Positions 1 through 9,201 of a stretch of 64,000 nucleotides of DNA are shown here, piece by piece (the first letter of the stretch is position 1; the number at the start of each line of letters is the position of its first letter). The stretch is from Massilia sp. METH4 (lineage in GTDB: Bacteria; Pseudomonadota; Gammaproteobacteria; Burkholderiales; Burkholderiaceae_D), in assembly GCF_037094685.1 (NCBI RefSeq), contig NZ_CP146614.1:6817066-6881065 (forward strand). The letters are read 5' to 3'. The notes beneath the pieces are model-generated. The model saw only the letters and a list, made by a program, of their open reading frames with translations, was not told where the DNA came from and ran no database searches. The position numbers were made by a program, and so were the translations under genes.

Positions 1-138
1 CGTCACCAGGACGCGCGAGCATTGCACGCGCAGCAGCGGGTGGTAAGCCTGTCCGACGACGGGCCGCACGCGCACCGTGCCATCGTCGTCGAACGATTCG
101 ATGGCCACTTCGCGGTACGCCGACAGGTCGCGCGCCAC
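1..138 (-). CDS. Unrecognised protein, N-terminal part only (runs off the window)
   Basis: An open frame on the minus strand starts at a GTG three bases after the ispF stop codon and continues past the window edge, giving 46 codons. The GAGGAG at the end of ispF is well placed as its ribosome binding site, so it is probably translated in the same operon as ispD-ispF. The visible start reads roughly MARDLSAYREVAIESFDDDG and carries no motif I recognise. With the rest of the gene outside the window the family cannot be named. Confidence 0.5.
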   Translation of the reverse strand, partial: MARDLSAYREVAIESFDDDGTVRVRPVVGQAYHPLLRVQCSRVLVT

Positions 139-140
139 GC

Positions 141-635
141 TCACTCCTCGCGCAGCACCAGGAGGGCGACCGCCTCGGCGTTGATGCCTTCCTCGCGGCC
201 GAGGTAACCCATCTTTTCGTTGGTCTTCGCCTTCACGTTGACCTGGCCCGGCTCGATGCCCAGGTCGGCGGCGACATGGGCCACCATCGTGGCGATGTGC
301 GGTGCCATTTTCGGGCGCTGCGCGATGATCGTTGCGTCGACGTTGCCGATGTCGTACCCGGTTGCCTTGACTCTTTCGGCGGCGGCGCGCAGCAGCACGC
401 GCGAATCGGCGCCCTTGAATTCGGCCGCCGTGTCCGGGAAGTGCCGGCCAATGTCGCCCAGGGCGGCGGCGCCCAGGATCGCGTCGGTGACGGCGTGCAG
501 CAGCGCGTCGGCATCGGAATGGCCGTCCAGCCCCTTCTCATGGGGGATCTCGACGCCGCCGAGGATCAGCTTGCGGCCCTCGACGAGGCGGTGGCTGTCG
601 TAGCCCTGGCCGATGCGGTATGGGAGTTTCTTCAT
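141..635 (-). CDS. ispF: 2-C-methyl-D-erythritol 2,4-cyclodiphosphate synthase
   Basis: IspF closes CDP-methylerythritol 2-phosphate into the cyclic diphosphate and releases CMP in the cytosolic MEP route to isoprenoids. The 164-residue protein has the family's normal length. The metal-binding pair Asp13 and His15 (GYDSH) and His47 in the DGHSDAD...LLHA stretch are present, as is the C-terminal [14 protein letters not shown] segment. Its ATG overlaps the ispD stop (ATGA), so the two are translationally coupled. In many proteobacteria ispD and ispF are adjacent or fused; here they are separate. Confidence 0.97.
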   Translation of the reverse strand: MKKLPYRIGQGYDSHRLVEGRKLILGGVEIPHEKGLDGHSDADALLHAVTDAILGAAALGDIGRHFPDTAAEFKGADSRVLLRAAAERVKATGYDIGNVDATIIAQRPKMAPHIATMVAHVAADLGIEPGQVNVKAKTNEKMGYLGREEGINAEAVALLVLREE

Positions 636-1321
636 TGTTCGGTATCCATCGAAAGGTACATTTCGGCGATGCGCGCGTCGGTCGGCAGCGTCACCTTCAG
701 GTTGCGGGGGTGCCCTTCGACGAGCCGGGGCGAGAAGCCGAGCAGTTCGACGGCGCTGGCGTCGTCGGTGATCGCATCGGGATCGGGCGCCTCCTCGAGT
801 GCCCGCATCAGCAGCGCATACGGGAACATCTGCGGGGTCTGCGCCAGCCAGAGTCCGTCGCGCGGCGTCGTCGCCACACTACCTCGCCGCGTGCTCTTCA
901 CGGTGTCCACCACCGGCAGCGCGAGCAGGCCGCCGGCCGGGTCGCGCCCCGCCTCGGCGATCAGCTTGTCCACCAGGGCCGGCGTCAGGCCGGGCCGGGC
1001 TGCGTCGTGCACCAGCACGCGATCGTCGGCGGCGGCGCCTTCCGCAAGCAGCCGCAAACCATTGCGGATCGATTCCATGCGCGTGGCGCCGCCACAGCGC
1101 AGTACGGTGACGCCGGCCAGGCCGGCCGGCAGCACCTCGTCGACATACGCGTCTTCGGCGCTCACTACCACGTAGGTGTGCGCAACCTGCGGGCAGCGCA
1201 GGAACGCCTCGACGGTATGCCGCAGCATCGGCCTGCCCAGCAGGGGCAGGTATTGTTTGGGATAGCCCACGGCCATCCGGGCGCCCACGCCGGCGGCGGG
1301 GATCAGGGCAAAGTAATTCAT
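632..1321 (-). CDS. ispD: 2-C-methyl-D-erythritol 4-phosphate cytidylyltransferase
   Basis: IspD transfers CMP from CTP to methylerythritol 4-phosphate in the MEP pathway. The start was set at the ATG giving [16 protein letters not shown], because the nucleotide-binding signature (AAGVGAR ... PKQY, residues 9-23, with Arg15 and Lys22) should sit directly at the N-terminus; an in-frame upstream extension to 1393 runs through a palindrome and is not protein-like. VHDAARPG matches the second family motif. The protein is 229 residues, a normal size. Its stop overlaps the ispF start by four bases. Confidence 0.96.
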   Translation of the reverse strand: MNYFALIPAAGVGARMAVGYPKQYLPLLGRPMLRHTVEAFLRCPQVAHTYVVVSAEDAYVDEVLPAGLAGVTVLRCGGATRMESIRNGLRLLAEGAAADDRVLVHDAARPGLTPALVDKLIAEAGRDPAGGLLALPVVDTVKSTRRGSVATTPRDGLWLAQTPQMFPYALLMRALEEAPDPDAITDDASAVELLGFSPRLVEGHPRNLKVTLPTDARIAEMYLSMDTEQ

Positions 1322-1357
1322 CTCATCATCAAATAGGCGACCCGACATATTGCCTGA

Positions 1358-1378
1358 AACCGGGGTCTGACCCCGGTT
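1358..1378. repeat. Short perfect palindrome, REP-like
   Basis: AACCGGGGTC and GACCCCGGTT face each other across a single T. The palindrome lies in the 93-bp gap between the HExxH protein gene and ispD. There is no T-tract to make it a standard terminator. It resembles in size and G/C-core design the other intergenic palindromes in this window, but it has its own sequence. Confidence 0.55.
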
Positions 1379-1414
1379 CTGGGAAACATACATGCGGCCT
1401 TGACGGTGGCGACA

Positions 1415-2122
1415 TCAGCGGCCGGCGCGGGTCTTCACGAGGATCTTCTGGATCTCCCCATTGCACACCTTGGACAGCCGCGCATACTCCGCCGGCGAGT
1501 CGATCTTCGCCTGCACCGCCTCCACCTTGGCCATCTCGGCCTTGATGTAGGGGAGCCAGCCCGAATCGATCTCGAACGACAGCGCCGTGCGCGCCGTGCC
1601 GGACGGCGCGTAGAACGGCTTGCCGCCGAAGCGCTTGGCCAGTGCCGCAGCGACCGTCTTTTCCACCTTCGGCAAGTGGTCCATGTAAGCCTGCATGTGC
1701 CGCATCTCGTGCGCCAATATCTCCTTGTAGCCGCACGACCCCACGGGAAACTCGTTGCCCACATAGATCTTCACGGGCGCATAGGTCAGCTGCACCTTCA
1801 GCTGCGGGGCGATGCATTCGTAGCCGCTGGCCCGGTCCTGCAGCATGGCGCCGTCGGCGCTCACCTGCACCATCGATTCGGTGCGCGTCAGGCCCAGCAC
1901 GAAGTCGTTGCGGCTGGCCACGCCCTTCATCGCGGTCAGCATTTTATAGGAGAGCTGGGTGTTGATCGTGTAGCCGTTCTGCTTGGCCGAGAACACGGAG
2001 ACCGTCTTGGTGATCGTATCCTCGCAGCGGATCTGGAATGGCGTGCGCGCTGGCGCTGCCTGCGCGGCCGCCGATGCCAGCAACAGCATGAGAAACCCCG
2101 CGAGAAGCGGCAGCACCGGCAT
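1415..2122 (-). CDS. Predicted secreted protein with an HExxH zinc-protease motif
   Basis: The 235-residue product begins with a hydrophobic signal peptide that ends near QAAPA (residues 20-25), so it should be exported. HEMRH at residues 138-142 fits the HExxH zinc-binding and catalytic signature, and a conserved-looking Cys pair (33, 103) may form a disulfide. Seen: the motif and signal peptide. Inferred: periplasmic or secreted metalloprotease activity; I cannot assign a named family or substrate. The start codon lies three bases after the NUDIX gene stop, so it is probably the last gene of the transcript trailing the nuo operon. Confidence 0.7.
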   Translation of the reverse strand: MPVLPLLAGFLMLLLASAAAQAAPARTPFQIRCEDTITKTVSVFSAKQNGYTINTQLSYKMLTAMKGVASRNDFVLGLTRTESMVQVSADGAMLQDRASGYECIAPQLKVQLTYAPVKIYVGNEFPVGSCGYKEILAHEMRHMQAYMDHLPKVEKTVAAALAKRFGGKPFYAPSGTARTALSFEIDSGWLPYIKAEMAKVEAVQAKIDSPAEYARLSKVCNGEIQKILVKTRAGR

Positions 2123-2125
2123 CGC

Positions 2126-2689
2126 TCAATCCACCTTCCAGTCCCCGCTGCGCAGCTTGTCGAGCCAGAACAGGCCGATGGTCGTCTTCACGTCGGTGAT
2201 CTTGCCCGTGCGGACCCACTCCAGCGCCTCGTCGAGCGTGGCGGTGAAGCACTCGACGAATTCGCCCTCGTCGAGTTTCGCCGTGCCCGGCTTGAGCCCG
2301 CGCGCCAGGAACAGTTCGAGGTGCTCGTCCGAATAAGCGATCGCGTTGTGGATGGTGGTGACGAAATGCCAGTCGGTGGCCGTGTAGCCCGTTTCCTCTT
2401 CCAGCTCGCGCTTGGCGCAGGCGAGATGATCTTCGCCCTCGTCGATCTTCCCGGCGGGGAATTCGATGAAGACCTGGTCGTTCGGGTAGCGGAACTGGCG
2501 TTCCAGCAGGATGCGGCCATCGTCCAGCACGGGCAGGATCGCGACGGCGCCGGGGTGGCGGATGTATTCGCGGTTGGTGATTGCCCCATTGGGCAACCGC
2601 ACCCGGTCCTTGTGAATCTTGAGGAAACCGCCGTCGTAGGCGATGCCGCCGTCGACCTTCACTTCCTTCAGGTGAGCGTCATTGCTCAT
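2126..2689 (-). CDS. NUDIX hydrolase, ADP-ribose pyrophosphatase type
   Basis: The 187-residue protein carries a perfect NUDIX box, Gly80 to Tyr102 (G-x5-E-x7-REL-x-EE-x-G), which binds Mg and cleaves nucleoside diphosphates linked to another moiety. The preceding layout (LPNGAITNREYIRHPGAVAIL and the ERQFRYP segment) is that of ADP-ribose pyrophosphatases (NudF/YffH-like). I chose the ATG giving MSNDAHLKEV because the sequence upstream of it is not protein-like. In many Burkholderiales a NUDIX gene follows nuoN and a DUF2818 gene, as here. The substrate is inferred from family only. Confidence 0.88.
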   Translation of the reverse strand: MSNDAHLKEVKVDGGIAYDGGFLKIHKDRVRLPNGAITNREYIRHPGAVAILPVLDDGRILLERQFRYPNDQVFIEFPAGKIDEGEDHLACAKRELEEETGYTATDWHFVTTIHNAIAYSDEHLELFLARGLKPGTAKLDEGEFVECFTATLDEALEWVRTGKITDVKTTIGLFWLDKLRSGDWKVD

Positions 2690-2746
2690 GCATGCTCCTG
2701 TGATCGTAAAGGCCACAGTGTAGCAGCGCATCGTGAACAACGATGC

Positions 2747-3055
2747 TCAGTGACGCTTCCTCAGGTAGCGCACGACGAAGCCGGGAAAGGCGAGGACGAG
2801 GAACATGCAGGCGGAGATCGCGTAGAACTCCCACGTCTGCGGGAACACGGTGCCGATGCGCCCTTCCAGCGCGCGGCCGATGCCGCCGACGACGAAGTAC
2901 AGCACCGTCAGTTCGAGCAGCCGCACGAGGAAGGGTTTGTGCCCTGCCCCGCTTTTCAGCGGGACGAGGGCGAGGATGCGCTCATTGATGAACGGCAGGT
3001 TCGCCAGCACGAGAGCCAGCAGGATGACCAGCCAGGCCGACGCGCCGACGTCCAT
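2747..3055 (-). CDS. DUF2818 family small membrane protein
   Basis: A protein of 102 residues with three hydrophobic segments (about 6-25, 45-63 and 76-95) ending in a basic tail (RYLRKRH). Proteins of this family are found directly after nuoN in betaproteobacteria. The ATG overlaps the nuoN stop (TGATG), which implies translational coupling to complex I; a GTG one codon earlier is the alternative start. The function is unknown. Assembly or membrane anchoring of complex I is a guess from position alone. Confidence 0.85.
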   Translation of the reverse strand: MDVGASAWLVILLALVLANLPFINERILALVPLKSGAGHKPFLVRLLELTVLYFVVGGIGRALEGRIGTVFPQTWEFYAISACMFLVLAFPGFVVRYLRKRH

Positions 3056-4545
3056 CACGATGCCAGCGTCTTGCTGATGGCCTGGGTGCAGGCATCCAGC
3101 AACGGGCCGGGCACCACGCCCAGCACCACCACCAGCAGGCCGTTCAGGGCCAGCACCACGTTCTTGTCGCCCGCCACGCGGATCGGCGCGGTGTCGGTCG
3201 GTTCATCGAACCACATCACCTTCACGACGCGCAGGTAGTAGAACGCGCCCACCAGCGATGCCATCACCGCGAACACGGTCAGCCACAGGTGGCCGGCCTT
3301 CAGCACCGATTGCAGAACGGTCAGCTTGGCCATGAAGCCCATCATCGGCGGCACGCCGGCCAGCGAGAACATCAGCAGCGTCATCAGCAGCGCGTACCAG
3401 CCCGAACGCTTGCCCAGGCCCTTGAAGTCGGCCAGTTCCTCGGCTTCATGGCCGGAACGGGCCAGCACCATGATCAGGCCGAAGGTCGCCAGCGTGGTCA
3501 GCACGTAGGTGATCGAGTAGTACATCGCCGAGCTGTAGGCGGCAGGGCCATTGGACTGGTCGGTGCCGATCACGCCGGCCATCATGCCCAGCAGCACGAA
3601 GCCCATCTGCGCGATCGTCGAGTAAGCCAGCATGCGCTTCAGGTTCGACTGCGCGATGGCGGTCAGGTTGCCGATCACCAGCGACATCACGGCCAGGATC
3701 AGCAGCATCTGCTGCCAGTCGAATGCCAGCGGGATCAGGCCTTCCACCAGCAGGCGCACGACGATGGCGAACGTGGCCAGCTTCGGCGCGCCGCCCAGCA
3801 GCAAGGTGACGCCGGTCGGCGCCCCCTGGTACACGTCCGGCACCCACATGTGGAACGGCACGGCGCCCAGCTTGAAGGCCAGGCCGGCCACCACGAACAC
3901 CAGGCCGAACACGAGGATCGTGTTGTTGATTGTGCCGGCGGCGATCTTGCTTGCCATCGTCGTCAGGTCCAGCGTGCCGGTCGCGCCATACAGCATCGAC
4001 ATGCCGTACAGCAGGAAGCCGGAAGCCAGCGCGCCCAGCACGAAGTACTTCATCGATGCTTCGGTGGCGTTGGTGTTGTCGCGGCGCAGGGCGACCAGCG
4101 CGTACAGCGACAGCGACATCAGTTCCAGGCCCAGGTAGATGGACAGGAAGCTGTTGGCCGAGATCATCACCATCTGGCCCAGCGTGGCGAACAGCGCGAG
4201 GCCGTAGAACTCGCCGCCCAGGTTACCGCCCAGCATGCCCCGATCGGTCGAGTAGCCGCGGGCATACACCAGCGTGATGCCCACCGACAGGTAGGTGAAC
4301 AGCTTGAGCAGGTTGCCCATCGGGTCGGACACGACCATGTTGTTGAACGCGTAGGTCGTGGCGCCGGCGGAGAAATCGCCGTAGGTGATCACCGCCGTGC
4401 CGGCCAGGGCCAGCAGCGACAGCATGTACGTGATGTTCCGCTTCGCGGCAGGCAGGTACACGTCGATCAGCAGGATCGCCGAGGTGGCGATCAGCAGGAA
4501 GATCTCGGCGTAAATCGGTGCGAGATTGGTATCGTTCGGATTCAT
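3055..4545 (-). CDS. nuoN: NADH-quinone oxidoreductase subunit N
   Basis: NuoN is one of the three antiporter-like proton-pumping subunits in the membrane arm of complex I. The 496-residue protein has about fourteen hydrophobic segments and the conserved stretch GLELMSLSLYALVAL with its buried Glu, the KLGAVPFHMWVPDVYQGAP segment and the LKRMLAYSTIAQMGF segment. It is the last nuo gene, 22 bases after nuoM, and its stop overlaps the DUF2818 start. Length and motifs are ordinary. Confidence 0.97.
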   Translation of the reverse strand: MNPNDTNLAPIYAEIFLLIATSAILLIDVYLPAAKRNITYMLSLLALAGTAVITYGDFSAGATTYAFNNMVVSDPMGNLLKLFTYLSVGITLVYARGYSTDRGMLGGNLGGEFYGLALFATLGQMVMISANSFLSIYLGLELMSLSLYALVALRRDNTNATEASMKYFVLGALASGFLLYGMSMLYGATGTLDLTTMASKIAAGTINNTILVFGLVFVVAGLAFKLGAVPFHMWVPDVYQGAPTGVTLLLGGAPKLATFAIVVRLLVEGLIPLAFDWQQMLLILAVMSLVIGNLTAIAQSNLKRMLAYSTIAQMGFVLLGMMAGVIGTDQSNGPAAYSSAMYYSITYVLTTLATFGLIMVLARSGHEAEELADFKGLGKRSGWYALLMTLLMFSLAGVPPMMGFMAKLTVLQSVLKAGHLWLTVFAVMASLVGAFYYLRVVKVMWFDEPTDTAPIRVAGDKNVVLALNGLLVVVLGVVPGPLLDACTQAISKTLAS

Positions 4546-4567
4546 GTAACTAAAGTCCTATCTGCAA

Positions 4568-6067
4568 TCAAGGTGCAATCTTGGTCTGCGACACGTGCTG
4601 CAGCAGGTCGGCCACCGAGGTTTGCATCGTGTCGGTGAACGGCGCCGGGTACAGGCCCATGTACAGGGTCGCGATCGCCAGGAGACCCAGCATCAGGAAC
4701 TCGCGGTTGTTCAGGTCCTTCAGTTCGGCCACGTGGTGGTTCGCCACCTTGCCGAAGATGACGCGCTTGGCCATCCACAGCGAATAGGCGGCGCCCAGGA
4801 TCAGCGCGGTGGCGGCCAGGATGCCGGTCACGAAATTGAACTGCACGGCGCCCAGGATCACCATGAATTCGCCCACGAAGCCGGAGGTTGCCGGCAGGCC
4901 GCAGTTGGCCATGGAGAACAGGATGAAGAACGCGGCGAACTTCGGCATCTTGTTCACGACGCCGCCGTAGTCGGCGATCTGGCGCGAGTGCGCCTGGTCA
5001 TACAGCACGCCGATGCACAGGAACATCGCGCCGGACACGAAGCCGTGCGAGATCATCTGCATGATGGCGCCCTGGGTGCCCATGTCGTTGAACATGAAGA
5101 AGCCCAGCGTGACGAAGCCCATGTGCGCGATCGACGAGTAGGCGACCAGCTTTTTCATGTCCTTCTGCACCATGGCCACCAGGCCCACGTAGATCACAGC
5201 GATCAGCGACAGGACGATGACGACCGGCGCCAGGTAGTGCGAAGCGTCCGGCGTGATCGGCAGCGAGAAGCGCAGGAAACCGTAGGCGCCCAGCTTCAGC
5301 ATGATCGCGGCCAGCACGGCGGAACCGCCGGTCGGCGCTTCCACGTGCACGTCCGGCAGCCAGGTGTGCACCGGGAACATCGGCACCTTCACGGCGAAGG
5401 CCATGAAGAAGGCGACGAAGATCGCGATCTGTTCGCTCCAGGAGAGCGGCAGCTGGTGCCATTCCAGGATGTTCCAGGAACCGGACTTGTTGTACAGGTA
5501 GATCAGCGCGACCAGGGTCAGCAGCGAGCCCAGGAACGTGTACAGGAAGAACTTGAACGCCGCGTACACGCGGTTCGCACCGCCCCACACGCCGATGATG
5601 ATGTACATCGGGATCAGGGTGGCTTCGAAGAAGAAGTAGAACAGCAGGCCGTCCAGCGCGGTAAACACGCCGATCATCAGGCCGGACAGGATCAGGAACG
5701 CGCCCATGTAGTGGGCCACGCGTTCCTGGATCACTTCCCAGGCGGAGATCACCACGATGATCGTGATGAAGGCGGTCAGCGGCACGAACCACAGCGACAG
5801 GCCGTCGATACCCAGGAAGTAGTGGATGTTGAAGCGATCGATCCACTTGCTGCTTTCCACGAACTGCACGCCGTGCGCGGCGTTGTCGAAACCGGTGAAC
5901 AGCGGGATCGTCGGCAGCAGCGAGACGATCGAGCCGACCAGTGCCAGCACGCGTACCAGCCCGGCACGCGAGTCGCGGCCGATCGCCAGGATGATGGTGC
6001 CGAAGATGATCGGCAGCCAGATCGACAGGCTGAGGTAAGGAGGAAGATTATTAATCGTTGACTGCAT
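4568..6067 (-). CDS. nuoM: NADH-quinone oxidoreductase subunit M
   Basis: NuoM is a second antiporter-like proton-pumping subunit of complex I in the inner membrane. The 499-residue product is hydrophobic throughout, with the Glu-containing FFFEATLIPMYIIIG helix, the VKVPMFPVHTWLPDVHVEAPT signature and the MKKLVAYSSIAHMGF helix. It sits 24 bases after nuoL and 22 before nuoN in the nuo operon. Nothing about length or key residues is unusual. Confidence 0.97.
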   Translation of the reverse strand: MQSTINNLPPYLSLSIWLPIIFGTIILAIGRDSRAGLVRVLALVGSIVSLLPTIPLFTGFDNAAHGVQFVESSKWIDRFNIHYFLGIDGLSLWFVPLTAFITIIVVISAWEVIQERVAHYMGAFLILSGLMIGVFTALDGLLFYFFFEATLIPMYIIIGVWGGANRVYAAFKFFLYTFLGSLLTLVALIYLYNKSGSWNILEWHQLPLSWSEQIAIFVAFFMAFAVKVPMFPVHTWLPDVHVEAPTGGSAVLAAIMLKLGAYGFLRFSLPITPDASHYLAPVVIVLSLIAVIYVGLVAMVQKDMKKLVAYSSIAHMGFVTLGFFMFNDMGTQGAIMQMISHGFVSGAMFLCIGVLYDQAHSRQIADYGGVVNKMPKFAAFFILFSMANCGLPATSGFVGEFMVILGAVQFNFVTGILAATALILGAAYSLWMAKRVIFGKVANHHVAELKDLNNREFLMLGLLAIATLYMGLYPAPFTDTMQTSVADLLQHVSQTKIAP

Positions 6068-6091
6068 CTTTTATCTCTTATGCGTGTGGCG

Positions 6092-8212
6092 TTAAGCGTG
6101 CCAGAACGGCAGGAAGTACACCAGGAAGCCCAGGATGCCGATGATCATCACGAACGCGTAGTGGTAGATGTAACCCGTCTGCGCCAGGCGCGTCAGCGAC
6201 GAGAACCAGCCCACCACCTTGGCGGAGCCGTTGACCACCAGGCCATCGATCAGGGCACGGTCGCCCACTTGCCACAGGCCGGTACCCAGCATGCGCGCAC
6301 CCTTGGCGAACACCGCCTGGTTGAACGCATCCATGTAGTACTTGTTGTCGAGCAGCGTGTGCAGGAACTTGAACTTGTCGTAGAACCAGGCCGGCACGCG
6401 CGGATTGACCATGTAGCAGTAGTACGCCGCCACCACGCCGGCCAGTGCCAGCCAGAACGGTGCCGTCTGCAGGCCGTGGATCGCCATCGCGACCGCGCCG
6501 TGGAACTCTTCGTTCAGCTCGTGCATCGCCGGGTGCTTGGCGTGGTCGACGAAGATCACGTTGTTAAAGAAGTCGCCATGCAGCATCGGGCCGATCGCCA
6601 GGAAGCCGATGATCACCGACGGAATCGCCAGCGCGGCCAGCGGGAACCACACGACGAACGGCGACTCGTGCGGTTTCTCGCCCGGTGCCAGGCCGTGGTG
6701 GTGATGATCATCGTCGTCGGAATCGACATGCGATTCCTCTTCGTGGTGCGCGTCCGAATCGTGCAGCGCGTGTGGGTCGCCATGGGCGGCCTTTGCGCTG
6801 TGATGATCGTCATGATGGTCATGCGCATGCGCCTTGCCGAAGTTCTCAGGACCATGGAACACGCGGAAGTACATGCGGAACGAGTAGAACGCCGTCACGA
6901 ATACGCCGGCCAGCACCGCGAAGTTCGCGAAGCCCGCGCCCGGCAGGTGGGTGGCGTGCACCGCCTCGATGATCGAATCCTTCGAGTAGAAGCCGGAGAA
7001 GAACGGGGTACCGATCAGCGCCAGGGAACCCAGCAGCGACGTGATCCACGTGATCGGCATGTACTTGCGCAGGCCGCCCATGTTGCGGATGTCCTGGTCG
7101 TGGTGCATGCCGATGATCACGGAACCCGCGCCCAGGAACAGCAGCGCCTTGAAGAACGCGTGGGTCATCAGGTGGAACACGGCCACCGAGTAGGCCGAGG
7201 CGCCCAGCGCGACGGTCATGTAGCCCAGCTGCGACAGCGTCGAATACGCCACCACGCGCTTGATGTCGTTCTGGATGATGCCCAAAAAGCCCATGAACAG
7301 CGCGGTGATCGAGCCGATGATCAGGATGAAGGACAGTGCCACGTCCGACAGTTCGAACAGCGGCGACATGCGCGACACCATGAAGATGCCGGCGGTCACC
7401 ATCGTCGCGGCGTGGATCAGTGCCGAGATCGGGGTCGGGCCTTCCATCGAGTCCGGCAGCCACACGTGCAGCGGGAACTGTGCCGATTTGCCCATCGCGC
7501 CGATGAACAGGCAGATGCAGGCCACGGTGATGATCATCCAGTCGGTGCCCGGCAGGGTCGCATTGACCAGCAGGTCCTTCTTGGCGAAGGCTTCCTGGTA
7601 ATCCATCGTGCCCGTGTAGGCCAGGACCAGGCCGATACCGAGGATGAAGCCGAAGTCACCCACGCGGTTGACCAGGAACGCCTTCATGTTGGCGAAAATC
7701 GCGGTCGGACGCTTGAACCAGAAGCCGATCAGCAGGTACGAGACCAGGCCCACCGCTTCCCAGCCGAAGAACAGCTGCAGGAAGTTGTTGGCCATCACCA
7801 GCATCAGCATCGAGAAGGTGAACAGCGAGATGTACGAGAAGAAGCGGTTGTAGCCTTCGTCCTCGGCCATGTAGCCGATCGTGTAGATGTGCACCATCAG
7901 CGACACGAAGGTCACGACGCACATCATCATCGCCGACAGCGTGTCGATCTGGAAGCCCACTTCCAGGTTGACGCCGGCCACGGTCATCCAGCGGTACACC
8001 GTGTCGTTGTAGGTAGCGCCGTCCAGCACCTGCAGGAAGGTCTGGAACGAGATCAGGAACGCGACCAGCACGCCCAGGATCGTTGCCGCGGTGGCCACCT
8101 TGCGGTTGACCACGTTGCCGAAGAACTTCGTGCCCAGGAGGCCCGCGATCGCGGACCCCGCCAATGGCGCGAGGGGAACAGCGAGAAGAAGGTTAGGGTT
8201 AAGCCCCGTCAT
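6092..8212 (-). CDS. nuoL: NADH-quinone oxidoreductase subunit L, with a His/Asp-rich loop
   Basis: NuoL is the distal proton-pumping subunit of complex I and carries the long lateral helix at its C-terminus. The 706-residue protein contains the usual GWEAVGLVSYLLIGFW and KSAQFPLHVWLPDSMEGPTP motifs. It is longer than the roughly 610-residue E. coli protein. Much of the difference is an insertion near residues 458-510, starting after FGKAHAHDHH, that is dominated by His, Asp and Glu (sixteen His in about 50 residues). This loop lies between predicted transmembrane segments. Metal or proton binding by it is only an inference. Confidence 0.96.
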   Translation of the reverse strand: MTGLNPNLLLAVPLAPLAGSAIAGLLGTKFFGNVVNRKVATAATILGVLVAFLISFQTFLQVLDGATYNDTVYRWMTVAGVNLEVGFQIDTLSAMMMCVVTFVSLMVHIYTIGYMAEDEGYNRFFSYISLFTFSMLMLVMANNFLQLFFGWEAVGLVSYLLIGFWFKRPTAIFANMKAFLVNRVGDFGFILGIGLVLAYTGTMDYQEAFAKKDLLVNATLPGTDWMIITVACICLFIGAMGKSAQFPLHVWLPDSMEGPTPISALIHAATMVTAGIFMVSRMSPLFELSDVALSFILIIGSITALFMGFLGIIQNDIKRVVAYSTLSQLGYMTVALGASAYSVAVFHLMTHAFFKALLFLGAGSVIIGMHHDQDIRNMGGLRKYMPITWITSLLGSLALIGTPFFSGFYSKDSIIEAVHATHLPGAGFANFAVLAGVFVTAFYSFRMYFRVFHGPENFGKAHAHDHHDDHHSAKAAHGDPHALHDSDAHHEEESHVDSDDDDHHHHGLAPGEKPHESPFVVWFPLAALAIPSVIIGFLAIGPMLHGDFFNNVIFVDHAKHPAMHELNEEFHGAVAMAIHGLQTAPFWLALAGVVAAYYCYMVNPRVPAWFYDKFKFLHTLLDNKYYMDAFNQAVFAKGARMLGTGLWQVGDRALIDGLVVNGSAKVVGWFSSLTRLAQTGYIYHYAFVMIIGILGFLVYFLPFWHA

Positions 8213-8248
8213 GATGAACCTATCTGTTTATTATTCGAGGGTTAAAAA

Positions 8249-8557
8249 CTAGCCTTTGAGGCTGTCCAGGTCTTCGACGTTGATGGTGTCCAGGTTACGG
8301 AACATCAGCACCAGGATCGCGAGGCCGATCGCCGATTCGGCGGCCGCCACGGTCAGGATGAAGAACACGAAGATCTGGCCCGCCGCGTCGCCCAGGAAGT
8401 GGGAAAACGCGATGAAGTTCAGGTTCACCGCCAACAGCATCAGCTCGATGGCCATCAGCAGCACGATGACGTTCTTGCGGTTCAGGAAAATGCCGACGAT
8501 CGAGATCGCGAACAGGATCGCGCCCAGGACCAGGTAATGAGCCAGCGACAGGGTCAT
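8249..8557 (-). CDS. nuoK: NADH-quinone oxidoreductase subunit K
   Basis: NuoK is a small proton-channel subunit of the complex I membrane arm (102 residues, three transmembrane helices). The conserved membrane glutamates are visible in [14 protein letters not shown] and [12 protein letters not shown]. The ATG giving [12 protein letters not shown] overlaps the nuoJ stop (ATGA). It is followed 36 bases later by nuoL. Confidence 0.97.
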   Translation of the reverse strand: MTLSLAHYLVLGAILFAISIVGIFLNRKNVIVLLMAIELMLLAVNLNFIAFSHFLGDAAGQIFVFFILTVAAAESAIGLAILVLMFRNLDTINVEDLDSLKG

Positions 8558-9183
8558 GGAGCCTCCTTGGTTGCTTCGGTCGACGCCACATCCTTCTTCA
8601 CGGCGTCCATCTTGACGATCTTCAGGCGGTCGTTGCGGCGCACGCGCACGGCCTCGCCCGGATCGAAGTACTTGACGTCCTTGCGGCGGCGCAGCGTCAG
8701 CGCGACGGCGGCGACGATCGCCAGCAGCAGGATGACGGCGGCCACTTCGAACGCGTAGATGTACTGGGTGTAGATCAGCATGCCCAGCGCCTTCGTGGTG
8801 CCGATCGTGTTCGCCGCTTCCGGCACGGGCGTTTCCATGCCAAAGCTGCGCCACAGCACCGAGGCCATTTCCAGCACGATGATGCCGCCGATGATCGAGG
8901 CCACCGGCAGGTAGTTCCAGAAGTTCTTGCGAAGCTCGGTCTGGTCGATGTCGATCATCATCACGACGAACAGGAACAGCACCATCACGGCGCCCACGTA
9001 CACGAGCACCAGCACCACGGCCAGGAACTCGGCTTTCAGCAGCATCCAGATGCCGCCTGCCTGGAAGAAGGCCAGCACCAGGAACAGTGCCGCCGTCACG
9101 GGATTGCGCGCCGTGATCACGCGTGCCGATGCGACCACCATGATGATCGCGAACACGTAGAACAATACGGTTGTAAAGGTCAT
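8554..9183 (-). CDS. nuoJ: NADH-quinone oxidoreductase subunit J
   Basis: NuoJ (209 residues) is a membrane-arm subunit with five predicted helices in the first 160 residues; the segment [19 protein letters not shown] includes the pi-bulge helix region typical of the family. The C-terminal 45 residues are charged and cytosolic ([15 protein letters not shown] onward). The gene is 18 bases after nuoI and overlaps nuoK by four bases. Confidence 0.96.
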   Translation of the reverse strand: MTFTTVLFYVFAIIMVVASARVITARNPVTAALFLVLAFFQAGGIWMLLKAEFLAVVLVLVYVGAVMVLFLFVVMMIDIDQTELRKNFWNYLPVASIIGGIIVLEMASVLWRSFGMETPVPEAANTIGTTKALGMLIYTQYIYAFEVAAVILLLAIVAAVALTLRRRKDVKYFDPGEAVRVRRNDRLKIVKMDAVKKDVASTEATKEAP

Positions 9184-9201
9184 TTCTTATTCCGATCTCG
9201 A

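Noticed and set aside
6080..8245. A 721-codon frame on the plus strand opposite nuoL, and similar ones opposite nuoM, nuoN, nuoG and pnp
   Set aside because: Their His/Gln/Arg-rich composition comes from reading high-GC genes backward; no ribosome binding sites or motifs support them.
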